A stretch of DNA of 51,079 bases from the NCBI GenBank assembly GCA_030066195.1, contig JASJCB010000078.1:1-51079 (forward strand). Direction: 5' to 3'. This document shows positions 18,301-24,978 of this stretch, piece by piece (within the stretch, counting starts at the first letter, position 1; the number at the start of each line of letters is the position of its first letter). The notes beneath the pieces are model-generated. The model did not search any database, was not told where the DNA came from, and worked only from the letters and a program-made list of their open reading frames with translations. The DNA is from Acidobacteriota bacterium (GTDB lineage: Bacteria > Acidobacteriota > Holophagae > Acanthopleuribacterales > Acanthopleuribacteraceae). Made by a program: the position numbers and the translations under genes.

Positions 18301-19640
18301 CCGAATATCAAAAGATTGAAAAAGAGCATGCCGCGGCTTTGAAAGCCCTTTTCGAGGACCGCGAGGGAGAAACCACTTCCCGACGGCAAGCTTTGCAAAA
18401 AATCAGGGCGAAACGCGACCGCTTCGAACACAAGGTGAAGCAGGGATTCCCCAACCTGGAAAAATTGAAACCATCAGGTCCCCTGTCCATTCAGGAAATT
18501 GTCGCAACCCTGGATGAGGATCAAGCTATTCTTTCCTACGGAATCATGGAAGAACATACTCTACTGTTCATCATTCGCAAGAATCAACCGCCGACCGCAT
18601 TACGATTACCGGTTGGTGCTGAAAAATTGAAGAATGCCGTTGAGGCCTTACTCACCCAATTGCCGCAAACAGAAGCCGATATGAAACGTTTTCAGGAACA
18701 GGCGGATTTTTATAAAGAGCAATGGAAATTATTGAGTAACAACCTGTTTTCGAACGTCATACAGCCGGCGCTTCCTTATCTTGACGGCATCGACAGCATT
18801 CTTTACCTTGCGGACGGACCCTTGCATAGCATTCCACCAGGCTCTCTTTACGGGCAATGGAGCCATCAGGATAGATCCGAAACCGGCTATCTTATATCTC
18901 GATTCGAATGGAACATCGCTTCATCAGCCTCCGTGTTCGTCCAAGGTCTTCGTGCACCTGAAAGACCGGTCAATAATGAGGAGTTTCTGGTCGCATTCGG
19001 CGATCCCATTTATTCCACGACTTCAGGAGTGAGCGATAATAGCTTGCGTTCCCTGAGCAAACGAGGCTTGTCCCTGACGCCTCTACCCCACAGCCGTAAA
19101 GAAGTTCAGCTTATCAGTGCGCTTTTTCCAGGTCGCTCGACCCAATTTATGGGTGAACTTGCCACCAAAGAAAATGTTCTGGCCGTGCAAGAAAGTGCGC
19201 TGCTGCTTCACATTGCCTGTCATGGCTTTGTAGATCCCTACCTGCCGATGGAATCCGCGTTGGCGCTTTCCGGCAACAAGTCGAAAAAGGCAGAACTTTT
19301 GAGCGCCTGGGAAATCATACAAATGAAACTCAATGCGGATCTGGTCACTCTTTCCGCTTGTAGCGCGGGTGGTGGTAAACTGCTTGCCGGTGATGGATTG
19401 CAAGGCCTCGCCTTTGCCTTTCAGGTTGCCGGTGCAAGGACGGTTGTTGCACCGGTTTGGCCGGTTCAGGATCAAAAAACAGCTCTTTTGATGGAGCAAT
19501 TCTATTTAGGTCTTCGCAACCGCCTACCCAAATCTCCAGCATTGAGAGAAGCCCAATCGAAACTAGCCGAGCAAGGGCACCATCCCTTCTTTTGGGGAGC
19601 CTTTCAATTGGTCGGTGACCCCGGATCGTTACCCTGGTAA
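15363..19640 (+). CDS. Membrane-anchored TPR-CHAT cysteine protease
   Basis: A 1425-residue protein. Residues about 1-180 form an N-terminal cytoplasmic domain, followed by one transmembrane helix (about 185-205, IWAAALLTMALVVLFMNL) and a Pro/Ser linker. Short TPR-like helices, a PDZ-like insertion (about 330-430, with LQPGDLLLRW) and a long TPR array (about 435-930) come next, then a coiled segment. The C-terminal CHAT domain (about 1085-1425) is the caspase-like family. Its dyad is intact: His1287 in ACHGF and Cys1333 in LSACSAG, 46 residues apart. Known TPR-CHAT proteins act as regulated proteases, for example in type III-E CRISPR (Craspase) and with gasdermin-like targets. There is no CRISPR or gasdermin gene here, so the substrate must lie elsewhere or be the upstream partner. 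AGAGGAAAG precedes the ATG. Confidence 0.9.
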   Translation: MDKNERQKQLMEAAKKAQSKLQSLQKAQVDQRLTAGAILSFPHLTQRDVLWLVIFADPMSKHRLYVAPLDAYPHCGSTDVSLKHDLGPMTLRAQYGFWLDPVPVGFEVRGRVANDCLGEIFESMDQAKNEKRNASVEWDPDFRHWLHSGPAKAKEELLSVEKPKTEKRVFISIKNWMGQASVANGIWAAALLTMALVVLFMNLTKPVASSRDQTDPPAPPETAASGSIDETNDHALRGNVSIGRPDDRESLKFDNRLFESLLDRGIHYLNKQRPDLAKLDLEQARAMKQNERVLTFLSRAYLELGETEKAGDILRQQKELKQAEPEPNEASPEDKPRGPMGFYLDWIPGGKTELQPGDLLLRWEIASEGNEVQKLHGLFDTPFSVFSMRVEAEAHEKVIVYGRRDGFPLVLEMGREDWRFRWHPRLPGDLEAQFRDGLALFNDSNWKAGVQSWDGVVDALRQSGKSQLACWVLLETGNFLRSEKEWDLADRYYLRAIDLAEAMGDRSMAGWALNQRGGAFHRRYYFNEAKRDYAAALNELEKSGAGALIRTNIRMNMVSMDILLGKNDDAVMQLEPLLRLLEDIAPISDSISMVLHNLSLAEKNRGNLDISLDYAHRDLHISESLYPDQAPVMASYLTMGHAEKALKNLDAAEFFYRCSLDLARKLNTPDSVVEEVGSLDGLASVLKQRGNYLESEACYLQALAVLEEKDPDSRYFPSIFSNLGLLYYHRGSYSLAEVYLKQALEKYSPDSMGAARALTNLGLVYRSQGRVDEAEKELLASLKIKRAGGNALGIGSVLLDLGMVHYDNGAYRAAEELIDEALVIFRSNIPGGEEEAECLIGKGRVLEQKGDLQQAVRLLRQAIEFKKRVAPNSPGVADALYFLGLVQEKQGRYDEAMGSFEEGLNIIESHLETPALTKRANSDLIYSFEALFKALANRKVDTDVSQAFLYLERFRARVLLNMIAEREAELFHNLKEPLKSEYQKIEKEHAAALKALFEDREGETTSRRQALQKIRAKRDRFEHKVKQGFPNLEKLKPSGPLSIQEIVATLDEDQAILSYGIMEEHTLLFIIRKNQPPTALRLPVGAEKLKNAVEALLTQLPQTEADMKRFQEQADFYKEQWKLLSNNLFSNVIQPALPYLDGIDSILYLADGPLHSIPPGSLYGQWSHQDRSETGYLISRFEWNIASSASVFVQGLRAPERPVNNEEFLVAFGDPIYSTTSGVSDNSLRSLSKRGLSLTPLPHSRKEVQLISALFPGRSTQFMGELATKENVLAVQESALLLHIACHGFVDPYLPMESALALSGNKSKKAELLSAWEIIQMKLNADLVTLSACSAGGGKLLAGDGLQGLAFAFQVAGARTVVAPVWPVQDQKTALLMEQFYLGLRNRLPKSPALREAQSKLAEQGHHPFFWGAFQLVGDPGSLPW

Positions 19641-19925
19641 TCGATGGGGAGTCAGCTGAGCCGGTCCTAGCGGAGGGAACTGGTTTTTTGAACATCATAC
19701 TTGTCCGGCGGGACGGAAGGAGTGTAACTGAAAGAGGGTAAGGTCACGAAGAAACTTTGCAATGCATAGGCTCTTTCAAGGGGCCGGGCCACGTGATCAG
19801 CTTCTTGGCGTTCAGGGAAATCCACCCGGCTCCCGCCAACTTAAGACGGGCTTGAAAAATTTGGTGATGCGCACTTTCACCGAAAAGGCAACGGGTCGGC
19901 AGTGACACCGCCTTGCTTAATTGGC

Positions 19926-19955
19926 TTGCCCGGTTTCCATACGACCTGTTATGAT
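19926..19955 (+). promoter_or_regulatory. Candidate sigma70 promoter for the SNF2 gene
   Basis: TTGCCC (19926-19931), an 18-bp spacer, and TATGAT (19950-19955). The start site would be near 19962, giving a leader of about 120 nt that contains the hairpin at 20005-20029. The spacing is slightly long and the -35 box has two mismatches. Confidence 0.45.
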
Positions 19956-20004
19956 GCCGTGGACAATAGAACTTACCCGAGTAATCGGGTATACCATTGA
20001 GCAA

Positions 20005-20029
20005 GAAAGCCACCGTTTCGGTGGCTTTC
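20005..20029 (+). terminator. Perfect 11-bp hairpin; terminator or leader attenuator
   Basis: GAAAGCCACCG (20005-20015), loop TTT, and CGGTGGCTTTC (20019-20029) form a perfect stem. The right arm ends in TTTC but no real T-run follows. It lies 365 nt after the CHAT stop and 54 nt before the SNF2 start, downstream of the promoter candidate. It may terminate CHAT read-through, attenuate the SNF2 leader, or both. Confidence 0.55.
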
Positions 20030-20082
20030 GTGCGTTATGGATATTTAGTCGCGCATAGAAATATAGAGTACGAGGTGTTGTT

Positions 20083-23000
20083 ATGGCTCGAAGTAAGAAA
20101 AAGGATCCCTTTCTCTATGATATGGATAGCCTGGAAGCCATTGTCTCGAAGCGAATTATCCGTCGGGGCATCAACTATTTCAACGAGAATCGGGTGATCC
20201 AGCTGGCTCACACGCCCACTGGGATCAGCGCCTGTGTGCAAGGGTCTGCACCCGGGAACACCTACCTGGTAGATATTACCGTGGATAGTGATGAAGAGTT
20301 AATTGTGGATTGCACGTGCCCTTTCGATTGGGAACCCATTTGCAAACACGCTGTCGCTACGCTGCTCGCCTATGAGGAGAAGGTCAAAAAAGAGTCGGTG
20401 GAAGTAAAAAGCGCGGCTGCCGCGGCCGCCGCGGAAAGGGCCCGTCGCGGTCGTACCGAGGTCCAGGTGAAGCATATTTCGGGGCATCCTACCTTCGGGT
20501 CCTGGCTGGCGACTTCCGTTTCTTCTCACTACTCCAGAACCTACAATGTGGAGATCCGCTCCCTCGAAGCGCCGCGAAATTCATGCTCTTGTCCCGATTA
20601 CATGGTCAATTTTCTCGGCACCTGCAAACATATCGAGGCCGTATTGCACCGCTTGACTGAAGACCCCCCGCAATACGGTTTCGGCGCTCCCATTGCCTAT
20701 CTCTACCTGAATTGGAACGTCAAAGACGCGCCTGCCGTGACGCTGGAAGGCGGAGAGAAGGTCAGCTCGATGTCGCATGGCCGGTTGAAGCCCTTTTTCG
20801 ACGTGACCGGCCGCCTGATGGGAAGCCTGCCGGAAGCCTTCTACCACCTGAGAAAGCGTTGTCAGGACCTGGACGATTTCCTGATTGGCCAGGAAGTGGA
20901 GGCGTATGTGAATTACGTTGCGGAACAAAAATCCAGGGAATTGAAAGGTCTCCATATCAAACAAGAGATCGAATCGAGCGGGGGCGTTCTGCCGGGCATC
21001 AATGCCCGTCTCTATCCCTATCAGGTTACGGGCGCCGCCTTCCTTGCCGCCCGCGGTCGCGCCATGTTGGCCGACGACATGGGCTTGGGAAAAACCCTAC
21101 AAGCCCTGGCCGCGGCATCCTGGCTGCAACACCATGACCATGTCAAGGGTGTCCTGGTCATTTGTCCAACATCTCTGAAGGCCCAGTGGGCCAGGGAGAT
21201 CACTCGCTTTACCGGAAAGGAGGTCACGGTAGTTCAAGGTCCGGCCAGGTCCCGAACCGTTCAGTATCGCGGCGCCGTTCCCTACACCGTCGTTAACTTC
21301 GAACTGGCGATAAGGGATCTTGACCTGATCAACAAAAACACCCATTACGATCTTTTGATCGTAGACGAGGCGCAACGTCTGAAGAACTGGCGCACCAAGT
21401 CGGCAACCGCGGTCAAGTTGATTCAGAGCCGTTACTGCTTTGTACTCACCGGCACCCCGCTGGAGAATCGTCTGGAAGACCTCTACAGCCTTTGCCAGCT
21501 CATCGACTCTCGCATTCTCGGGCCGTTGTGGCGTTTCGTGGAGGTGTACTATATCACCGATACCAGCGGACGCGTTCAAGGCTACCGCAACCTGACCGAA
21601 CTGCGACGCCGCATCGCGCCGATCATGCTGCGCCGGGACCGCTCGCTCGTGCGCGATCAACTGCCGGATCGAATCGTCCACCACCTGGACCTGCCCTTGA
21701 CCACGCGCCAATTGGAACTGCAACAAGAAGCTCTGAGCGCTGCTGCCTCCATTGCCCAGATTCGCAGGAAACGACCCTTAACGCCAACCGAGGAAAAGCG
21801 GATGATGGCCGCTCTGCAAACGGCGCGCATGGCCTGTAACGCGGCCGGACTGGTGGACAAACAGTCCGAGGGTTCGCCCAAGCTGGATGAATTAACCCGA
21901 CTCTTGGAGGAGATTTGTGTCGCGGAAGGGCAAAAGGTGGTTGTTTTCTCTCAATGGGAACGCATGACCCGGATGGTTGAGGAACGGGCGCTTCAGTTGA
22001 AACTGGGCGTGGTGCGCCTGCACGGCGGGGTACCCTCCCAAAACCGGGGAGCTCTAATGGACAGTTTTCGGGACGATCCGGCCACCCAGGTCTTCATCTC
22101 CACCGATGCCGGCGGCGTTGGTCTCAACCTGCAAAACGCCGCTTTCCTGATCAACCTGGACGTCCCCTGGAACCCGGCTGTCCTGAACCAACGCATTGCC
22201 CGTGTACACCGATTGGGCCAGAGCCGACAGGTTCAGGTCATTATGATGATCAGCGCCGACTCCTACGAGGAACACGTCCTCAAACTGATCGAGACGAAAC
22301 ATGACCTGTTCAAAAACGTGGTTTCGGGTGAGACCGGTGAAGATGTTGTCGGCATTTCCAAGAGGGTGATCGAATCGCTGGCGGAAGACGTACTGCTGAA
22401 CCAGGACCCCAAAAAGGGAACCCAGGCCAGGAGCGGTATCGTGATCGAGCCCGAGATAATTCACATGGGCAAAGACGGCATCAAACCGGCGGAAGGTCTT
22501 TCTGAAGAGGAAAACCTGAAAAACGACCGCACCCTTCGAAAGATGGTGGCGAAACTTCAGGAGTTGTTGGGCTCTTCCCTGGAGCGGGTAGCGACCGCCC
22601 GCGGCAGCCTGATTGCCGTGGTGGATCACGTCAACGACCAGTTGGAGACCGCCGTGGCGGATATGGAGCAGATCGTACCCGTCGCCCTGCTGGATCAACG
22701 TTCCTGGCTGGCGCTGGAGTCCCTGGGCGAAGCCTCACCACTTACGGGAGCGGTTACTCTTCACGAGCAAACGGAACCGGTCGATCGTTCCGCTCCGCTT
22801 CGCCAATTGGCAGAGCGAAAAATCGAGGCCGCCGAGGCGCTGTTGGAACGCGACTGCAACGTGGAATGCATCGGCCTTGCCGTGGATGCGATGATCGCCT
22901 CCATCTGCGCTCGCGCCGGCTTGGAGGAGATGCCTCCATCCAACCAGGTTCCGGTTTGGATCTACACCACGGCCCTGCCCAAGGGGTTCATCAATGCAGA

Positions 23001-23145
23001 CGAGGCCGTTGAAATCACCAAGGCCGTTGCCCTGACCGCCGCCGCTGAACTGCCCTCCGATCTTGCCGGGGCCGTTTACCGCCGGGCGCTTCACTTCAGG
23101 GGCGGTTCCGGGGAATCCGAAACCAATCAACTCGCATCCATTTAA
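20083..23145 (+). CDS. SWIM/SNF2-family DNA helicase-like ATPase
   Basis: A 1020-residue protein. The N-terminus carries a SWIM zinc finger (CTCPFDWEPICKH, 77-89) and a second SWIM-like copy (CSCPDYMVNFLGTCKH, from 168), which bind zinc and probably DNA. The SNF2 ATPase core follows: DDMGLGKT with Lys337 in Walker A, DEAQ at 428-431, LTGTPLENRL, then the helicase C half with VVFSQWERM, RLHGG, STDAGGVGLNLQ and QRIARVHRLGQ. About 260 C-terminal residues are unassigned and rich in Glu. SNF2 proteins translocate on double-stranded DNA; bacterial SWIM-SNF2 proteins are widespread but poorly characterised. The ribosome site is GAGGTG upstream of ATG 20083. The 3' end overlaps the convergent DUF503 gene by 4 nt. 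Confidence 0.92.
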   Translation: MARSKKKDPFLYDMDSLEAIVSKRIIRRGINYFNENRVIQLAHTPTGISACVQGSAPGNTYLVDITVDSDEELIVDCTCPFDWEPICKHAVATLLAYEEKVKKESVEVKSAAAAAAAERARRGRTEVQVKHISGHPTFGSWLATSVSSHYSRTYNVEIRSLEAPRNSCSCPDYMVNFLGTCKHIEAVLHRLTEDPPQYGFGAPIAYLYLNWNVKDAPAVTLEGGEKVSSMSHGRLKPFFDVTGRLMGSLPEAFYHLRKRCQDLDDFLIGQEVEAYVNYVAEQKSRELKGLHIKQEIESSGGVLPGINARLYPYQVTGAAFLAARGRAMLADDMGLGKTLQALAAASWLQHHDHVKGVLVICPTSLKAQWAREITRFTGKEVTVVQGPARSRTVQYRGAVPYTVVNFELAIRDLDLINKNTHYDLLIVDEAQRLKNWRTKSATAVKLIQSRYCFVLTGTPLENRLEDLYSLCQLIDSRILGPLWRFVEVYYITDTSGRVQGYRNLTELRRRIAPIMLRRDRSLVRDQLPDRIVHHLDLPLTTRQLELQQEALSAAASIAQIRRKRPLTPTEEKRMMAALQTARMACNAAGLVDKQSEGSPKLDELTRLLEEICVAEGQKVVVFSQWERMTRMVEERALQLKLGVVRLHGGVPSQNRGALMDSFRDDPATQVFISTDAGGVGLNLQNAAFLINLDVPWNPAVLNQRIARVHRLGQSRQVQVIMMISADSYEEHVLKLIETKHDLFKNVVSGETGEDVVGISKRVIESLAEDVLLNQDPKKGTQARSGIVIEPEIIHMGKDGIKPAEGLSEEENLKNDRTLRKMVAKLQELLGSSLERVATARGSLIAVVDHVNDQLETAVADMEQIVPVALLDQRSWLALESLGEASPLTGAVTLHEQTEPVDRSAPLRQLAERKIEAAEALLERDCNVECIGLAVDAMIASICARAGLEEMPPSNQVPVWIYTTALPKGFINADEAVEITKAVALTAAAELPSDLAGAVYRRALHFRGGSGESETNQLASI

Positions 23146-23426
23146 AGCGCCTGGCGCTTGACATCCACCACCATGCCGTCGATCACATCGTCCAACTGCT
23201 CTTCCACGTTGGACAGGGTTTTATCCACCATGGTCTGTTGGCCGACTGCCACGAATGCCCACAACGAGCGCTCATACTCGTCCTGGTAGTCGGCCTCACA
23301 GACAGCCAGGTTCTTGAACTTGCCGAAGCGGTCGCGCAAGCCGGACAACCGGGTGCGCTTCTCCTTCAGGCTGTAGCAGCCCTCCAGATAGATCATGACC
23401 TCCATCAACACGATGCGAAAAGACAC
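23142..23426 (-). CDS. DUF503 (YlxP-like) small protein
   Basis: A 94-residue protein matching the DUF503 family: a short beta strand, then the hallmark SLKEKRTRLSGLRDRF, followed by VCEADYQDEYERSLWAFVAVG. Members are often near rbfA or translation genes (YlxP in Bacillus); their biochemical role is unclear. The start is GTG 23426, with GGAGG 7 nt upstream inside the end of xthA. Only 2 nt separate the xthA stop from this start, so the two genes are translated as one operon. Family certain, function not. Confidence 0.88.
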   Translation of the reverse strand: MSFRIVLMEVMIYLEGCYSLKEKRTRLSGLRDRFGKFKNLAVCEADYQDEYERSLWAFVAVGQQTMVDKTLSNVEEQLDDVIDGMVVDVKRQAL

Positions 23427-23428
23427 GG

Positions 23429-24241
23429 CTACACCTCCAGGGAGGCCCAGATCGGTGCATGGTCCGAGGGTTTCTCCATGCCGCGCAGTTCATAGTCGAT
23501 GCCGGTTTCTCGACAACGCTCCATCAGGCTGCGCGTCAGCATGATCAGGTCGATGCGCAGGCCGCGCTTGGGTTCGGCCTCGAAACCCCGGCTGCGGTAG
23601 TCGAACCAACTGAAGCGATCGTTCACCTCGGGGTGTTGTGCGCGGAAGCTATCGGTGAGACCCCAACCTTCCAGGCGCGCCATCCACTCGCGTTCCTCGG
23701 GTAGGAAGCTGCACTTACCCGCGCGTAGCCAACGTTTGGCGTTGTCGGCGCCGATGCCGATATCCAGGTCGGTAGGCGAGATATTCATATCGCCTAACAC
23801 CACCAGATTGTCCTCGTGGGTGTGCCGCCTGGCGAGGTAGCTCTGCAAGTGCTCATAGAACGCCTGTTTGTAGGGGAACTTGACGGGATGGTTGCGGCTC
23901 TCGCCCTGGGGGAAATAGCCGTTGACCACGGTCAGCTTGCCGGCGCCGGTTTCCCAGGTGCCGATTATCGCGCGCCGCTGGGCGTCGGCCGGTTCATCCG
24001 GCAGGTTCTTTTCGACAGCCGTCGGCTCGGTTTTCGAAACCAGGGCCACGCCGTAGTGACTCTTCTGGCCGTGCCAACTGACATGATAACCGGCTTCCCG
24101 AAAAAATTTGGCAGGAAAGGCGTCGTCGTGAACCTTGATTTCCTGAAGACCGACGATATCGGGATCGTGTTTGGCGAAAAGGGCTTCCAGTTGATGCAGC
24201 CGGGCCCGAACCCCGTTGATGTTGAACGATACGATTTTCAA
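23429..24241 (-). CDS. xthA: Exodeoxyribonuclease III (AP endonuclease)
   Basis: A 270-residue member of the ExoIII/EEP family, acting in base-excision repair as AP endonuclease and 3'-5' exonuclease. Visible active-site elements are FNINGVRAR at the N-terminus, LQEIK with Glu34 (the metal ligand, same number as in E. coli ExoIII), GDMNISPTDLDIG with the catalytic Asp and Asn, and SDHAPIW with His261 near the C-terminus. The start codon is TTG at 24241: GGGAG lies 6 nt upstream and the downstream sequence begins the canonical KIVSFN. A near-consensus promoter lies 33 nt upstream. The gene is followed almost without gap by the DUF503 gene. Confidence 0.95.
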   Translation of the reverse strand: MKIVSFNINGVRARLHQLEALFAKHDPDIVGLQEIKVHDDAFPAKFFREAGYHVSWHGQKSHYGVALVSKTEPTAVEKNLPDEPADAQRRAIIGTWETGAGKLTVVNGYFPQGESRNHPVKFPYKQAFYEHLQSYLARRHTHEDNLVVLGDMNISPTDLDIGIGADNAKRWLRAGKCSFLPEEREWMARLEGWGLTDSFRAQHPEVNDRFSWFDYRSRGFEAEPKRGLRIDLIMLTRSLMERCRETGIDYELRGMEKPSDHAPIWASLEV

Positions 24242-24273
24242 ATGCGGCTCCCAATCCCTATAGGGAAGCAGCT

Positions 24274-24301
24274 ATTATAGCAACCTCAACGAAACTGTCA
24301 G
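24274..24301 (-). promoter_or_regulatory. Promoter of the xthA-DUF503 operon
   Basis: On the minus strand, CTGACA (24301-24296), a 16-bp spacer, then a perfect TATAAT (24279-24274). Transcription would start near 24267, giving a leader of about 26 nt with the GGGAG ribosome site. Confidence 0.7.
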
Positions 24302-24870
24302 TAAACATCTCACCGGCAGATCACTTCGATGTTTTCCGAAATAAGAACGGTTACCGGGCTGGTTCTAAAATGCGGCTCCACTACCATTAAACAACTTCAC
24401 AATATATGTACAAGGCAAAACGGCTCGGAGACCGATATGGAGCTGAACAACATATTCATGAGGTTGTCCCATTTTGTTTTGGACGCGTTGTAGAAGCCTT
24501 CAATACGGCGATCGGTGGTTTTGAGCCTGTTGCGACGGCTTACCTCGGGCCGAAACCGGTTTCCGGGTCCGCTGTTTGGTTCAAAATCAGCCCAATTTGG
24601 ACCATGGAGACATCGTTTTGCGTGGCAACAGGCTCAATTGACACCGAATTCACACCCCGGTTTTCATGCTGTCGCCGGCTGATAAGCGCGTGTCGGCCTG
24701 GTCTCGGCGCCCCTGTTCGGACCACTTTTCATCCCGGGTCACGTTCAAAACCGTGGTTTCGGCGATCATCTCCTCCGATTGGTGTCCAAAGTGGACTCCA
24801 GTTGCAGGCTTTGTCTTCCGGGATATCGACGCCCGGCCTGCATATCTCGCCGGGAATGTGCATTTTTTAC
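24302..24870. other. Noncoding spacer between xthA and the collagenase gene
   Basis: About 570 bp without a credible gene. A 189-codon plus-strand frame from 24406 runs through the collagenase promoter and ribosome site and has no recognisable domain, so I discount it. The stretch contains a 13-bp inverted repeat (24521-24637) around a near-palindrome near 24545-24565, listed separately. Confidence 0.5.
24521..24637. repeat. 117-bp segment bounded by 13-bp perfect inverted repeats
   Basis: TTGAGCCTGTTGC (24521-24533) is repeated in inverted form as GCAACAGGCTCAA (24625-24637). Between them lies a GAAACCGGTTTC palindrome near 24550. This could be a long RNA hairpin, a binding site pair, or the ends of a tiny nonautonomous element. 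No target duplication is evident by eye. Confidence 0.5.
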
Positions 24871-24899
24871 TTGCTGTTTGCCAGTGGTCCGCTTATATT
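24871..24899 (+). promoter_or_regulatory. Promoter of the collagenase gene
   Basis: TTGCTG (24871-24876), a 17-bp spacer, TATATT (24894-24899). The predicted start is near 24906, giving a 73-nt leader that ends in GGAGG (24967-24971) and the ATG at 24979. A second TTGACA at 24898-24903 has no good -10 partner. Confidence 0.55.
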
Positions 24900-24978
24900 G
24901 ACACCATTGATATATTACGTAGACATTAGTTCGTTTTATGTCTCTCTTTCATTCACACTCAATTCCGGAGGATAGCTG

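Larger units (their letters stand above)
19641..20082. other. 442-bp spacer between CHAT and SNF2 genes
   Basis: No convincing protein gene. An 89-codon minus-strand frame (19744-20013) has no ribosome site and runs through the hairpin at 20005-20029. The right half holds a promoter candidate and a perfect hairpin listed separately, plus a smaller hairpin TACCCG/CGGGTA around 19974-19991. The left 280 bp show nothing I can name. Confidence 0.5.

Noticed and set aside
19744..20013. Minus-strand frame of 89 codons
   Set aside because: Starts inside a perfect hairpin, lacks a ribosome site and has no domain.
24406..24975. Plus-strand frame of 189 codons
   Set aside because: It crosses the collagenase promoter and ribosome site, ends 4 nt before the collagenase start and looks like no protein.
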